A stretch of DNA of 56,092 bases from Xenophilus azovorans DSM 13620 (GCF_000745855.1 NZ_JQKD01000040.1:1-56092); one strand, 5' to 3'; shown: positions 35,642 through 48,344, counted from the first letter of the stretch. The notes: generated by a model from the sequence alone, not told the origin. Numbers and translations: made by a program.

Positions 35642-35995
35642 ATGCATTCCGCGATCCGCATCCGCACGCTCGCCGGCCTGCTGCTCGCCGCGGCGCCCCT
35701 TGCGGCCGCCTGGGCCGACGAGGTGAAGCTGCCGGTGGACAGCGACGACAAGGGCAGCGTCTACGTCGCGCCGAAGCTGGCGCCCACCGAGACCTCCATG
35801 CACACCGAGGGCGCCGTCGTCGGCGTCGAGCGCAAGGACGGCAGCGGCCTGTACGGCGGCATGGATACCTCCTTGACGCGGCCGAGCTATTCGATGGGCG
35901 GGAGCACCGGCGGGGCCGTCTCGCTCACCGGCGGCGTCGAGTCGGACGGCAGGGAAAGGCACGGCGTCAAGGCCGGCATCCGCATCAGGTACTGA
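35642..35995 (+). CDS. Hypothetical secreted protein, Gly/Ser-rich
   Basis: A 117-residue protein with a signal peptide ending AWA-DE (about residues 1-26). The mature part is hydrophilic with many Gly and Ser (MGGSTGGAVSLTGGVESDG) and alternating strand-like segments ending KAGIRIRY; the aromatic last residue is reminiscent of small outer-membrane or periplasmic beta proteins. No family recognised. It overlaps the eutC 3' end by 11 bp on the other strand. ATG at 35642 is used; TTG at 35633 is possible. Confidence 0.6.
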   Translation: MHSAIRIRTLAGLLLAAAPLAAAWADEVKLPVDSDDKGSVYVAPKLAPTETSMHTEGAVVGVERKDGSGLYGGMDTSLTRPSYSMGGSTGGAVSLTGGVESDGRERHGVKAGIRIRY

Positions 35996-36788
35996 TGCCG
36001 GGGCCGGCCGGCGCGGGCGCGTCCACCGCCGCGTCCCGGTCGCTCTCGTCCCGCAGTTCCACGCCCGTCAGTCCGCGCCGCAGCGCCTCGCGCACCAGCC
36101 AGGCCAGCTTGAAGGCGGCCGCCTCGTAGCCCAGCCCCTCGGGCCGCACGTTCGAGATGCAGTTGCGCTGCGCGTCGTGGCAGCCGACGCGTGGCCCGTG
36201 GGTGAGGTAGATGCCCAGGCTGTCCGGCGAACTGAGGCCGGGCCGCTCGCCGATCAGCATCACGGCCAGGCGCGCGCCGAGGCATTCGCCCACCTCGTCG
36301 GCCAGCGCCACGCGCGCCTGCGTGGCGATCACGACCGGCGACCAACGCAGGGAGGAAGGCAGGCGGGGCTGCAGCGCCGCCAGCAGCGGCGCCGCGTGCC
36401 GCGCCACGGCCAGCGAGGACAGGCCGTCGCCGACCACCACGCACAGGCCCGCCCCGGTGCCGGGCCGGTGTGCGGCGATGCGCCGTGCGTCCTCCTCGTC
36501 CAGGCGGCGGCCCAGGTCCGGCCGGCGCAGGTAGGTGGCGCGGTCGGGCGCGCGGCTGTGCACCTGCAGCACGGGCCGGCCCAGCGCCTGCAGGGCCGCC
36601 GACAGCGCCGGCACGTCCAGCGCGGCATGGATGGCGTCGCGCGCCATCGCGTGCGCCCAGCCGAAGCGCAGCGTCTCGTCGGTGGGCAGGGCGGCGCCGG
36701 CGCGCCCCAGCGCCAGGCGCGCGGGCGTGGCGGCGCGCCATGCCTGCCAGGGGTCGGGCGTGACGAGGGGCGGGGTGTCTCCGCTCAC
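35985..36788 (-). CDS. eutC: Ethanolamine ammonia-lyase small subunit
   Basis: Light chain of the B12-dependent enzyme that converts ethanolamine to acetaldehyde and ammonia. About 267 residues: LQVHSRAPDRATYLRRPDLGRRL, VVGDGLSSLAVARHAAPLL, LIGERPGLSSPDSLGIYLTHGP and NCISNVRPEGLGYEAAAFKL are family blocks. GTG at 36788 is chosen because GGAGGG lies 7 bases upstream; a GTG at 36812 is in frame. It follows eutB by 61 bp. No eutA, eutH or microcompartment shell genes are in the window. Confidence 0.93.
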   Translation of the reverse strand: MSGDTPPLVTPDPWQAWRAATPARLALGRAGAALPTDETLRFGWAHAMARDAIHAALDVPALSAALQALGRPVLQVHSRAPDRATYLRRPDLGRRLDEEDARRIAAHRPGTGAGLCVVVGDGLSSLAVARHAAPLLAALQPRLPSSLRWSPVVIATQARVALADEVGECLGARLAVMLIGERPGLSSPDSLGIYLTHGPRVGCHDAQRNCISNVRPEGLGYEAAAFKLAWLVREALRRGLTGVELRDESDRDAAVDAPAPAGPGIST

Positions 36789-36849
36789 TGGGCTACCCTC
36801 CGTGCTTCGCACTGCGGGTGCGAGCGCCTTCGGAGCGGCCGGGCGGCAC

Positions 36850-38241
36850 TCATTGCAGCGCCTTCAGCGCGTTCATCTGGTTCGCCAGCCGCCCGGCGAC
36901 GGGCGGCGCGAGCCGGCCCTCGGCATCGGTGATGCCCATGCGCTGCAGCCAGGCCTCGAACTCGGGCGCGCGCTTCAGGCCCAGCGTCTGCCGCAGGAAG
37001 AGCGCGTCGTGGAAGGAAGTGCTCTGGTAGCCGAGCATCACGTCGTCGGCCCCCGGCACACCCATGATGAAGTTGACGCCCGCCGCGCCCAGCAGCACCA
37101 GCAGGTTGTCCATGTCGTCCTGGTCGGCCTCGGCGTGGTTGGTGTAGCAGATGTCGCAGCCCATCGGCAGGCCGAGCAGCTTGCCGCAGAAGTGGTCCTC
37201 CAGCCCGGCGCGGATGATCTGCCTGCCGTCGTACAGGTACTCGGGGCCGATGAAGCCGACCACCGTGTTGACCAGCAGCGGCCGGTAGCGCCGCGCCAGG
37301 CCGTAGGCGCGCGCCTCGCAGGTCTGCTGGTCGACGCCGTGGTGCGCGTCGGCCGACAGGGCGCTGCCCTGGCCGGTCTCGAAGTACATGCAGTGGTCGC
37401 CCACCGTGCCGCGCGCCAGCGACAGCGCGGCGGCGTGCGCCTCGTCCAGCAGCGCGGGCGAGACGCCGAAGCTGCGATTGGTCTTCTCGGTGCCGCCGAT
37501 GGACTGGAACACCAGGTCCACCGGCGCGCCGCGCTCCATCAGCCGCAGCGTGTGGGTGACGTGGGTGAGCACGCAGCTCTGCGTCGGGATGGCGAAGCGC
37601 GAGATCAGCTCGTCCAGCATGCGCAGCAGGCCATCGAGTGCCGCCTGGCTGTCCGAGGCGGGGTTGATGCCGATGACCGCGTCGCCCGCGCCGTACAGCA
37701 GCCCGTCGAGCGTGGAGGCGGCGATGCCGCGCGGCGCGTCGGCCGGGTGGTTGGGCTGCAGCCGCACCGCCAGGTGGCCGGGCTGGCCCAGGGTGTCGCG
37801 GAAGGCCGCCGTCACGTGGCACTTGCGCGCCACGGCCACCAGGTCCTGGTTGCGCATCAGCTTGGAGACGGCGGCGGCCATCTCGGGCGTGAGGCCGGGC
37901 GCCAGCGCGGCCAGCGCCTGCGGCGTGGCGGTATCGCCCAGCAGCCAGTTGCGCAGGTCGCCGACCGTCAGGTGCGCGACCGGCGCGAAGGCGGCCGCGT
38001 CGTGCGTGTCGATGATCAGGCGGGTGACGTCGTCCTCCTCGTAGGGAACGAGCGCCTCGTCGAGGAAGCGCGCGAGCGGCGTCTCGGCGAGCACGTAGCG
38101 CGCCGCCATGCGCTGCTGCGCGCTGGCGGCGGCGATGCCGGCCAGCGCGTCGCCCGAGCGGGGCGGGCTGGCGCAGGCCATGACCTGCCGCAGGTCCGCG
38201 AAGCCGAAGACCTGGCCGCCGAGGGTGGTGCGATAGCGCAT
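36850..38241 (-). CDS. eutB: Ethanolamine ammonia-lyase large subunit
   Basis: Heavy chain carrying the adenosylcobalamin and substrate sites. The 463-residue protein has RYRTTLGGQVFGFADLRQVMA at the N-terminus and the blocks GAGDAVIGINPASDS, DLVFQSIGGTEKTNRSFGV, FETGQGSALSADAHHGVDQQT and PMGCDICYTNHAEADQDDMDN, all typical of EutB. Length is slightly above the usual 453. The ATG at 38241 is used; longer open frame runs into the inverted-repeat element and is rejected. Probably starts a two-gene unit. Confidence 0.95.
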   Translation of the reverse strand: MRYRTTLGGQVFGFADLRQVMACASPPRSGDALAGIAAASAQQRMAARYVLAETPLARFLDEALVPYEEDDVTRLIIDTHDAAAFAPVAHLTVGDLRNWLLGDTATPQALAALAPGLTPEMAAAVSKLMRNQDLVAVARKCHVTAAFRDTLGQPGHLAVRLQPNHPADAPRGIAASTLDGLLYGAGDAVIGINPASDSQAALDGLLRMLDELISRFAIPTQSCVLTHVTHTLRLMERGAPVDLVFQSIGGTEKTNRSFGVSPALLDEAHAAALSLARGTVGDHCMYFETGQGSALSADAHHGVDQQTCEARAYGLARRYRPLLVNTVVGFIGPEYLYDGRQIIRAGLEDHFCGKLLGLPMGCDICYTNHAEADQDDMDNLLVLLGAAGVNFIMGVPGADDVMLGYQSTSFHDALFLRQTLGLKRAPEFEAWLQRMGITDAEGRLAPPVAGRLANQMNALKALQ

Positions 38242-38330
38242 GACGCGGACCTGCAGGAGCGGTGCCAGTCCGCCATCGTAGACAAGGAAGCGCGGCGCCG
38301 CACGCCGGGCCGCGCACCGGCCGTCCGGCC

Positions 38331-38599
38331 TAGGGCCTGTTAACCCTATGGAAGGGGATCGCGTTGCTTCGCAAAGGGGCTGGATGCAAGGCGCCCGCGC
38401 GCAGCAAGGCTGGCGCCTTGCAAGCGCGGGCAACGCCGCAGACGGCCCCTTTGCGAAGCAACCCGGAGGGAAGCTCATCCCAGCCCGCCCCTCGGCGTTG
38501 CGCTCCTTGTGCGTGCGGACGCACGCACGGCGTCGCGCGCCTTGATGGGCGGGCTGGGATGAGCTTCGCGACCCCTTCCATAGGGTTAACAGGCCCTAG
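38331..38599. repeat. 269-bp structured repeat of nested perfect inverted repeats (MITE-like)
   Basis: The outer arms are 38331-38363 and 38568-38599, matching over about 32 bp with one indel (ends TAGGGCCTGTTAACC). Inside are two further cruciforms. One has an 18-bp arm at 38363-38380 paired with 38445-38462, with an inner 10-bp pair (GCAAGGCGCC 38386-38395 against 38412-38421). The other has a 21-bp perfect arm at 38470-38490 paired with 38547-38567, with inner GTGCGTGCG/CGCACGCAC (38509-38517 and 38520-38528). Folded, it is a closed stem ending in two long hairpins. No coding sequence is credible in it; the rest of 38242-38671 holds only flanking spacer. Likely a non-autonomous mobile repeat or structured RNA. 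Confidence 0.8.
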
Positions 38600-38671
38600 C
38601 CTTCAGGGAGGAATCGGCCGGCGCGGCATCGGACTATCTTGCTGTCGCACACGAGCTCGAGGGGGTGCGAC

Positions 38672-42104
<3,433 letters not shown>

Positions 42105-42113
42105 GGCGGGGAC

Positions 42114-42515
42114 TCAGATCGCCAGCGCCTGCGTGTCGGCGGTCTGGACCGGAATGCCGGAATGCACTTCCTTGACCTTGTTGGCCGCGTCCACGAACAC
42201 CAGCCGCGGCCGGTGCGCGGCCACGCGCTCCTCGCCGACCAGGCCGAAGGCCGCGATGATGAGCAGGTCGCCCACGCAGGCGCGCCGTGCGGCGGAGCCG
42301 TTGACCGAGACGATGCCGGAGCCGCGCTGCGCGCGGATCGCGTAGGTCACGAAGCGCTCGCCATTGGTGACGTTCCAGACGTGGATCTGCTCGTTGTCGG
42401 CCAGGCCCGCCGCGTCGAGCAGGTCCTCGTCGATGGCGCAGGAGCCTTCGTAGTGGAGTTCGCAATCGGTCACCGACGCGCGGTGGATCTTGGACTTGAG
42501 CAGGGTGCGGAGCAT
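42114..42515 (-). CDS. panD: Aspartate 1-decarboxylase proenzyme
   Basis: Makes beta-alanine from L-aspartate. The 133-residue proenzyme shows [25 protein letters not shown]; self-cleavage between Gly24 and Ser25 creates the pyruvoyl cofactor. [16 protein letters not shown] is conserved. It lies between nadB and panB with 32 and 9 bp gaps. Like nadB it consumes aspartate, so both cofactor branches draw on the same substrate in one operon. Confidence 0.95.
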   Translation of the reverse strand: MLRTLLKSKIHRASVTDCELHYEGSCAIDEDLLDAAGLADNEQIHVWNVTNGERFVTYAIRAQRGSGIVSVNGSAARRACVGDLLIIAAFGLVGEERVAAHRPRLVFVDAANKVKEVHSGIPVQTADTQALAI

Positions 42516-42547
42516 GGGGGCAGCGTCCTCGGGGATGAAAACCGGGG

Positions 42548-44134
42548 TCAGGCGCCCAGCGGCGCGAGCAGGGTCGGCGCGGCGCGGGGCGCGGGATGCG
42601 GGTGGTCGAGGCGGTAGTGCAGCCCCCGGCTTTCGAGGCGGGAGCGCGCCGACTGCACGATGAGGTCGGCCACCTGCACCAGGTTGCGCAGCTCGACGAG
42701 ATCGCGCGTGACCCTCGCGCTCCCGTACAGGGCCTCGGTCTCGCGCCGCAGTTCGACGATCCGGCCGGCGGCGTCATCCAGGTCGCCGCCGGTGCGCACG
42801 ATGCCCACGCGCTCCCACATGAGGCGGCGCAGGCCGTCGAGGCGGTCCGCGATGCCGCGCGGATCGGCGGCATGCGCCGATGCGCTCCGGCAGGGCCGGG
42901 CGCTGGATGCGGTGCGGACAGGCGTGTCCGCGATCTGCCGCGCCGCCGCGCGCGCGAACACCATGCATTCGACCAGCGAGTTGCTCGCGAGCCGGTTGGC
43001 GCCGTGCAGCCCGGTGCAGGCGGTCTCGCCGACCGCGTAGAGGCCCGCCACGTCGGTGCGTCCCTGCAGGTCGGTGACGACGCCGCCGCAGGTGTAGTGG
43101 GCGGCGGGCACCACCGGGATCGGGTCGCGGGTGATGTCGATGCCGTACTGCGCACAGCGTGCCAGGATGTTGGGGAAGTGGTGGTGCAGGAAGTCCGCGC
43201 GCTGGTGCGAGATGTCGAGCAGCACGCAGTCGAGCCGGTGCTTCTTCATCTCGGCGTCGATCGCGCGCGCCACCACGTCGCGCGGCGCCAGCTCGGCGCG
43301 CGGGTCGTGCGCGGGCATGAAGCGCCGGCCGCCCGCGGATGCCGGCAGCCGGAGCACGCCGCCCTCGCCGCGGACCGCCTCGCTGATCAGGAAGGACTGC
43401 GCCTCGGGATGGCACAGCGAGGTCGGGTGGAACTGGATGAACTCCATGTTCGACACGCGGCAGCCCGCCCGCCATGCGGCCGCGATGCCGTCGCCGGTGG
43501 CGGTGCCGGGGTTGGTCGTGTGCAGGTAGACCCGGCCTGCGCCGCCGGTGGCGAGCACGGTCACCGGCGCGTGGAAGGCGACGACTTCGCCGGTGGATTC
43601 GTCCAGCGCGTAGGCGCCGGCACAGACGGGGGCGCCGTACGCCGTGCCGCCGCCCGCGATGAGGTCGACCAGCGCGTGATGCTCGAAGAAGCGGATGCCG
43701 GCCGAGCGCCGCGCGGCGTCGATCAGCGTGCGCTGCACCGCCGCGCCGGTGGCGTCCGCCGCATGCACGATGCGGCGCCGGCTGTGGCCGCCCTCGCGGG
43801 TGAGGTGCAGTTCGCCGCCTTCCAGCGAGAAGGGCACGCCCAGCTCGCGCAGCCAGGCGATGCAGCCGGGCGCGCCTTCGACCACCCGCCGCGTGGCCGG
43901 CAGGTCGCACAGGCCGGCGCCGGCCACCAGCGTGTCGTCGATGTGCGCGTCGATGCTGTCCTGCGCGTCGAGCACCGCCGCGATGCCGCCCTGCGCCCAC
44001 TGGCTGGCGCCGTCGGACACGGCGCGCTTGGTCAGCACCGCGACGCGGTGCGTGGGCGCGAGGTGCAGGGCCGCGGTCAGGCCCGCGAGGCCGCTGCCGA
44101 CGACCAGCACGTCGAAGTCGAGCGACGAGGCCAT
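42548..44134 (-). CDS. nadB: L-aspartate oxidase
   Basis: FAD enzyme oxidising L-aspartate to iminoaspartate, the first step of de novo NAD synthesis. The 528-residue protein has [70 protein letters not shown] and [19 protein letters not shown]. It starts 2 bases after the nadA stop (44137), and ends 32 bp before panD. Confidence 0.95.
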   Translation of the reverse strand: MASSLDFDVLVVGSGLAGLTAALHLAPTHRVAVLTKRAVSDGASQWAQGGIAAVLDAQDSIDAHIDDTLVAGAGLCDLPATRRVVEGAPGCIAWLRELGVPFSLEGGELHLTREGGHSRRRIVHAADATGAAVQRTLIDAARRSAGIRFFEHHALVDLIAGGGTAYGAPVCAGAYALDESTGEVVAFHAPVTVLATGGAGRVYLHTTNPGTATGDGIAAAWRAGCRVSNMEFIQFHPTSLCHPEAQSFLISEAVRGEGGVLRLPASAGGRRFMPAHDPRAELAPRDVVARAIDAEMKKHRLDCVLLDISHQRADFLHHHFPNILARCAQYGIDITRDPIPVVPAAHYTCGGVVTDLQGRTDVAGLYAVGETACTGLHGANRLASNSLVECMVFARAAARQIADTPVRTASSARPCRSASAHAADPRGIADRLDGLRRLMWERVGIVRTGGDLDDAAGRIVELRRETEALYGSARVTRDLVELRNLVQVADLIVQSARSRLESRGLHYRLDHPHPAPRAAPTLLAPLGA

Positions 44135-44136
44135 CG

Positions 44137-45255
44137 TCAGGCCGCCCCGATGCCGGCCGTGATGCCCGGGGCCGTCCCGCCTGCCTTGAGGGCGGCCGTG
44201 AAATCGAGCATGCGCGCGATCGGCACCCGGGCGCGCTCGCCGACGGCGGCATCGACGTGCACCTCGTTCGCGCCGGTCTCCAGCGCGCGGACGACGCCCG
44301 CCAGGTCGTTCATCGCCATCCAGGGGCAGTGGGCGCAGCTCTTGCAGGTGGCGCCGTTGCCGGCGGTGGGCGCCGCGATGAAGGTCTTGTCCGGGTTGAG
44401 CGTGCGCAGCTTGTGCAGCAGGCCGGTGTCGGTGGCGACGATGAATTCGCGCGCGTCCATGCGCGCCGCCGCCGACAGGATGGCGGCGGTGGAGCCCACC
44501 GCGTCCGCCAGGGCGATCACGTCGGGCGGCGACTCCGGATGCACGAGCACGCGGGCGCCGGGGTGCTCTTCCTTCAGCAGTTCGAGCTCCAGCGCCTTGA
44601 ACTCGTCGTGCACGATGCAGGCGCCGTCCCAGCTCAGCAGGTCGGCGCCCGTCTCGCGGCGGATGTAGTCGCCCAGGTGGCGGTCCGGCGCCCAGAGGAT
44701 CTTGCGGCCCTGCGCCGTGAGCGCGCGCACCACGTCGAGCGCGCAGCCCGAGGTCACCATCCAGTCGGCGCGGGCCTTCACGGCGGCGCTGGTGTTGGCG
44801 TAGACGAGCACGGTGCGGTCCGGGTGCTGGTCGCAGAAGGCGGCGAACTCCTCCGCGGGGCAGCCCAGGTCGAGCGAGCAGGTCGCGTCCAGGTCGGGCA
44901 TCAGCACGCGCTTGCCGGGCGAGAGGATCTTGGCCGTCTCGCCCATGAAGCGCACGCCGGCGACGACGAGCGTGCGCGCCGGATGGTCCCGGCCGAAGCG
45001 GGCCATCTCCAGCGAATCGGCCACCAGGCCGCCCGTTTCTTCCGCCAGGTCCTGCAGGTCGGGATGCACGTAGTAGTGCGCCACCAGCGCCGCCTGCTGC
45101 TGCACGAGCAGTTCGCGGATGCGCTCCTTGAGACGGGCCCGCTCGGCGCGCGAGGGTTCGGGCGGGACGCGCGCCCAGGCGTGGCGCGTGCTGCATGCGC
45201 CGCCCGCCGCGCGCGGCGCGGGCTGCTCGAAGTCGATGCTGACCAGGCCGTCCAT
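44137..45255 (-). CDS. nadA: Quinolinate synthase
   Basis: Fe-S enzyme that condenses iminoaspartate with dihydroxyacetone phosphate to quinolinate. The 372-residue protein has [19 protein letters not shown], and cluster cysteines in [23 protein letters not shown] and [10 protein letters not shown]. Start at 45255 lies 3 bases after the nadC stop; the basic 45-residue extension before [14 protein letters not shown] is commonly seen in betaproteobacteria. Tight spacing on both sides. Confidence 0.95.
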   Translation of the reverse strand: MDGLVSIDFEQPAPRAAGGACSTRHAWARVPPEPSRAERARLKERIRELLVQQQAALVAHYYVHPDLQDLAEETGGLVADSLEMARFGRDHPARTLVVAGVRFMGETAKILSPGKRVLMPDLDATCSLDLGCPAEEFAAFCDQHPDRTVLVYANTSAAVKARADWMVTSGCALDVVRALTAQGRKILWAPDRHLGDYIRRETGADLLSWDGACIVHDEFKALELELLKEEHPGARVLVHPESPPDVIALADAVGSTAAILSAAARMDAREFIVATDTGLLHKLRTLNPDKTFIAAPTAGNGATCKSCAHCPWMAMNDLAGVVRALETGANEVHVDAAVGERARVPIARMLDFTAALKAGGTAPGITAGIGAA

Positions 45256-45258
45256 CCC

Positions 45259-46182
45259 TCAGGCCCCTTCGAAGCGCATCGAGAAGTCGATCGCCTTCAC
45301 GTCCTTGGTGAGTGCGCCGACCGAGATGCGGTCGACGCCCGTCTCGGCCAGCGCGCGGACGGCCTCCAGGGTGACGCCGCCGGAGATCTCCAGCGTCGCG
45401 CGCGCGTCGCCCGCGGCATCGTTGATGCGGACGGCCTCGCGCAGCGTCGCCAGGTCCATGTTGTCCAGCAGCACCATGCGCGCGCCGTGGGCGAGCGCCT
45501 CGTCGAGCTGCGCCAGCGTCTCGACCTCGATCTCGATGAACTGCGCGGCGCTGCCGGCATGCCGCGCCGCCGCGAGCGCCTGGGCGATGCCGCCGGCGGC
45601 CGCGATGTGGTTCTCCTTGATCAGGATGGCGTCGTACAGGCCGATGCGGTGGTTGAGGCCGCCGCCGGTGCGCACGGCGTACTTCTGCGCCAGGCGAAGG
45701 CCCGGCAGCGTCTTGCGCGTGTCGACGATGCGTGCGCGCGTGCCCTCGACCGCGTCGACATGGGCGGCGGTGCGCGTGGCGACGGCGCTGAGCAACTGCA
45801 GGAAATTCAGCGCCGACCGCTCGGCGGTGAGCAGCGGCCGTGCGCGGCCTTCCAGCTCCAGGACGACCTCGCCCGCCGCGCACCGCTCGCCTTCTCGGCG
45901 CAGCCAGCGGATGCCGGCCCGCGGGTCCAGCGCGCGGATGACGGCATCGACCCAGGGCGCGCCGCACAGGACGGCCGGCTCGCGCAGCACGACCCGGGCG
46001 CGGGCCCGGGCCTCGGGCGGCACGAGCGCCGCGGTGAGGTCACCGGTCCCGGCGTCCTCCTGGAGGGCACGCTGCGCATCGGCCTGGGCGAGTTCGGGAA
46101 CGGAAACCGGGGGAGAGACGGGGGAGGGCGAGGCGGGGGAACTGGACATCGGCGCGGAGCGGAAACCGGGGAGGCTGCCCAT
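45259..46182 (-). CDS. nadC: Nicotinate-nucleotide pyrophosphorylase (carboxylating)
   Basis: Converts quinolinate and PRPP to nicotinate mononucleotide. The 307-residue protein has EDAGTGDLTAALVP, RPLLTAERSALNFLQLLS, VDTRKTLPGLRLAQKYAV, GGGLNHRIGLYDAILIKENHI and VLLDNMD. ATG at 46149 (MSSSPASPSP) is an equally plausible start, as neither site has a good Shine-Dalgarno. First of six genes nadC-nadA-nadB-panD-panB-panC, so the promoter is in the divergent gap to the FKBP gene. Confidence 0.94.
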   Translation of the reverse strand: MGSLPGFRSAPMSSSPASPSPVSPPVSVPELAQADAQRALQEDAGTGDLTAALVPPEARARARVVLREPAVLCGAPWVDAVIRALDPRAGIRWLRREGERCAAGEVVLELEGRARPLLTAERSALNFLQLLSAVATRTAAHVDAVEGTRARIVDTRKTLPGLRLAQKYAVRTGGGLNHRIGLYDAILIKENHIAAAGGIAQALAAARHAGSAAQFIEIEVETLAQLDEALAHGARMVLLDNMDLATLREAVRINDAAGDARATLEISGGVTLEAVRALAETGVDRISVGALTKDVKAIDFSMRFEGA

Positions 46183-46268
46183 GCCTGCGGGCAGGCGGGC
46201 AAAAAAGTGGGCGGACTCTAGGCGTTCGGCGGAGCCGGTCCAAAGACCGTTTTGTTATTTACGTTATG

Positions 46269-46368
46269 CGAACTGCCGCTAAAACGCCTTCTTCTTGCGG
46301 GAAACCGATTTCAATGCCGGTACGGGCGCGGAAAACCGGTCAACTCCCGGCCGGGTGGCGGCAGTTCG
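46269..46368. promoter_or_regulatory. 11-bp inverted repeat flanking 78 bp in the nadC-FKBP divergent promoter
   Basis: CGAACTGCCGC (46269-46279) is repeated inverted as GCGGCAGTTCG (46358-46368). The spacer is 78 bp. The left copy lies next to the AT-rich stretch (TTTGTTATTTACGTTATG) where the nadC promoter probably is. Could be two sites for one regulator or a long-range stem in a 5' leader. Confidence 0.4.
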
Positions 46369-46469
46369 TTACACAAATGTGGCGCCAGCGGATCGGGTGG
46401 CGCTCAAGAAGCCCTGCACCGTGGGCGCTGCGCATAATGCCTTCCCCTTTTTTCACCCATTTCCAAGGC

Positions 46470-46898
46470 ATGGCCATCGTGAGACCGTTCCTCGTCAGCA
46501 CCTTCTTCGCTTCCCTGGCCCTGGCCGGCGCCGTGCACGCCCAGCAGGCCGCGGCGCCCGTCACGCTGCCCAGCGGCCTGGTCTACCAGAGCGTCAAGGA
46601 GGGCACCGGCCCCAGCCCCGCCGCCACCGACACCGTGCGCGTGCACTACCGCGGCACCTTCCCCGACAGCGGCAAGGAGTTCGACAGCTCCTATTCGCGC
46701 AACGAACCCACCGAGTTCCCGCTCAACCGCGTCATCCCCTGCTGGACCGAAGGCGTGCAGAAGATGAAGGTCGGCGGCAAGGCCAAGCTGGTGTGCCCGC
46801 CCGCCATCGCCTACGGCAGCCGCGGCGCGGGCGGGGTGATCCCGCCCAACGCGACGCTGAACTTCGAGATCGAGCTGCTCGCCGTCAAGGGACGTTAA
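46470..46898 (+). CDS. FKBP-type peptidyl-prolyl cis-trans isomerase, exported
   Basis: A 142-residue isomerase that speeds proline isomerisation during protein folding in the periplasm. Signal peptide about 1-24 (MAIVRPFLVSTFFASLALAG, then AVHA-QQ). The FKBP domain shows VRVHYRGTFPDSGKEFDSSY, PTEFPLNRVIPCWTEGVQKM and AIAYGSRGAGGVIPPNATLNFEIELL. Start: ATG at 46470; GTG at 46479 has better spacing from the AAGG at 46465 and would give the same mature protein; ATG at 46437 overlaps a likely -10 (CATAAT). The stop shares bases with the convergent MFS stop. Confidence 0.92.
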   Translation: MAIVRPFLVSTFFASLALAGAVHAQQAAAPVTLPSGLVYQSVKEGTGPSPAATDTVRVHYRGTFPDSGKEFDSSYSRNEPTEFPLNRVIPCWTEGVQKMKVGGKAKLVCPPAIAYGSRGAGGVIPPNATLNFEIELLAVKGR

Positions 46899-48136
46899 GG
46901 GGCGCTGACCGCTGCCGCGCCGGCGCGCCCGCGTCCCAGCATGGTGGCGGCCGCCAGCGCCGCCGCCACCAGCGCGGCGCCCAGCAGCATCGCGCCCGGC
47001 ACGCCGCTGCCGTCCACCACCCGGCCGCCCAGCGTGGCGCCGGAGGCGATCGCCACCTGGAAGGCCGTCACCAGCATCGCCTGGCCGGCCTCGGGCGCGT
47101 CGGGCAGGGAGCGCAGCATCCAGCCCGTGGCCGCGCCCGGCACCATGCCGAAGGCCACGCCCCAGGCCAGCACCACCAGCGCCGCCGCCACGAAGCCGCT
47201 GCCGGCCAGCGTGGAGGCCAGCAGCGCCAGCGCCAGCAGCGCGGTGGTCGCCATCATCCCGGCGCGCGCGCTGCGCGCCACGATCAGCCCGACCAGGAAG
47301 TTGCCCGCGAAGCCCGCCGCGCCGTAGGCGAGCAGCAGCGCCGTCACCTGCGCGGCCGAGAGCGCGAACACCTGCAGCAGCAGCGGCTTGAGGTAGGTGT
47401 AGGCGGCGAAGTGGCCCATGACCATCAGCACCACTGCGATCAGCACCGCGCGCGGCCGGGCGCGGCGCAGCGGCGTCAGCAGGTCGGCCGGGCGGATGGC
47501 GCGCGCCGGCGGCAGCGCCGGCAGCAGGCGCCACTGCGCCAGCAGCACCGCCAGCGTGAGCGCCGCCGAGGCGGCGAAGGCGAAGCGCCAGCCGGCCAGG
47601 CTGCCCAGCAGCGAGCCGGCCGGCACGCCCAGCACCGTGCTCACCGACACGCCCGCCAGCACCAGCGAAAGCGCCCGCGCCTGGGCGGCCGGCGGCACCA
47701 TCTGGCCGGCCACGCCGGGCGCGAAGGTCCAGAAGCCGCCCACGGCCGCGCCCAGCATCAGCCGCGCCGCCAGCATGGTCGCGAAGTCGGGCGCCAGCGC
47801 CGCGAGCAGGTTGGAGGCGAGCAGCAGCGCCGTCAGCGCCAGCATCACGATGCGCCGGTCCAGCCGGCCCGCGGCCACGCTCAGCGCCGGGCCGGCCAGG
47901 GCAGCCACCACGCCGGGCATGGTGACCATCAGCCCGGCCACGCCGTCGGACACCTGCAGGCCGCGCGCGATGTCGGTCAGCAGGCCGATGGGCATGAACT
48001 CGGTCGAGACCATCACGAAGGTGCCGACCGCCACCGCGCCGACGGCGGGCCAGGCGGCGCGGGCGTGCGGCGGTGCGGCGGCGGGGGATGCGGCGGCCGG
48101 CAGCGCGCCGTCGCAGGTGGGGCAGTGGGAAGACAT
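46895..48136 (-). CDS. MFS transporter, DHA1 drug/sugar-efflux type
   Basis: A 413-residue, 12-helix carrier. A short CPTC motif near the N-terminus is unusual for MFS proteins. EFMPIGLLTDIARGLQVSDG, the GRLDRRIVMLA loop and VPAGSLLGSLAGWR resemble the NepI/AraJ/SotB-like DHA1 group that exports sugars, nucleosides or drugs. Divergent from ada with about 208 bp between, containing a GCGCCAG/CTGGCGC inverted repeat (48222-48247) that could be its operator. No adjacent regulator gene. Substrate unknown. Confidence 0.85.
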   Translation of the reverse strand: MSSHCPTCDGALPAAASPAAAPPHARAAWPAVGAVAVGTFVMVSTEFMPIGLLTDIARGLQVSDGVAGLMVTMPGVVAALAGPALSVAAGRLDRRIVMLALTALLLASNLLAALAPDFATMLAARLMLGAAVGGFWTFAPGVAGQMVPPAAQARALSLVLAGVSVSTVLGVPAGSLLGSLAGWRFAFAASAALTLAVLLAQWRLLPALPPARAIRPADLLTPLRRARPRAVLIAVVLMVMGHFAAYTYLKPLLLQVFALSAAQVTALLLAYGAAGFAGNFLVGLIVARSARAGMMATTALLALALLASTLAGSGFVAAALVVLAWGVAFGMVPGAATGWMLRSLPDAPEAGQAMLVTAFQVAIASGATLGGRVVDGSGVPGAMLLGAALVAAALAAATMLGRGRAGAAAVSAP

Positions 48137-48221
48137 GGCGTTCCTGTTCTGTCGGGAAAAGGCGGTCGAAACAGCGAACGCCCGAGTGTGTCGGCCGGCG
48201 CGGGGCCGACCAAGCCACCCT

Positions 48222-48247
48222 GCGCCAGTGCAGTGTTTCGCTGGCGC
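48222..48247. promoter_or_regulatory. Inverted repeat upstream of the DHA1 exporter
   Basis: GCGCCAG (48222-48228) pairs with CTGGCGC (48241-48247) around 12 bases, 86 bp upstream of the exporter start and about 100 bp upstream of ada. No T-run. Candidate operator for an unlinked regulator. Confidence 0.35.
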
Positions 48248-48263
48248 TCACAATGAATGAACG

Positions 48264-48276
48264 AATTCGGCAGCAA
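48264..48276 (+). promoter_or_regulatory. Candidate Ada box upstream of ada
   Basis: AATTCGGCAGCAA fits the AAT-N6-GCAA arrangement of Ada binding sites (A box AAT at 48264-48266, B box GCAA at 48273-48276) known from the E. coli ada promoter. It is 69 bp before the ada ATG. Methylated Ada would activate its own gene and the coupled oxygenase. Confidence 0.5.
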
Positions 48277-48344
48277 GACCCGGGATGCCCGGAGGCGACG
48301 CGCTGCCTACAGTCCTTCCCATCGACACCGAAAGGAAGGCCCCC

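Noticed and set aside
42548-45967. A long frame that continues through nadB, nadA and part of nadC
   Set aside because: Only its last 528 residues are NadB; the upstream part is nadA and nadC read in a wrong frame.
46236-46260. CGGTC-CAAA-GACCG stem followed by TTTTGTTATTT, terminator-like on the plus strand
   Set aside because: No plus-strand gene ends nearby and the stem is only 5 bp. It more likely is part of the AT-rich nadC promoter.
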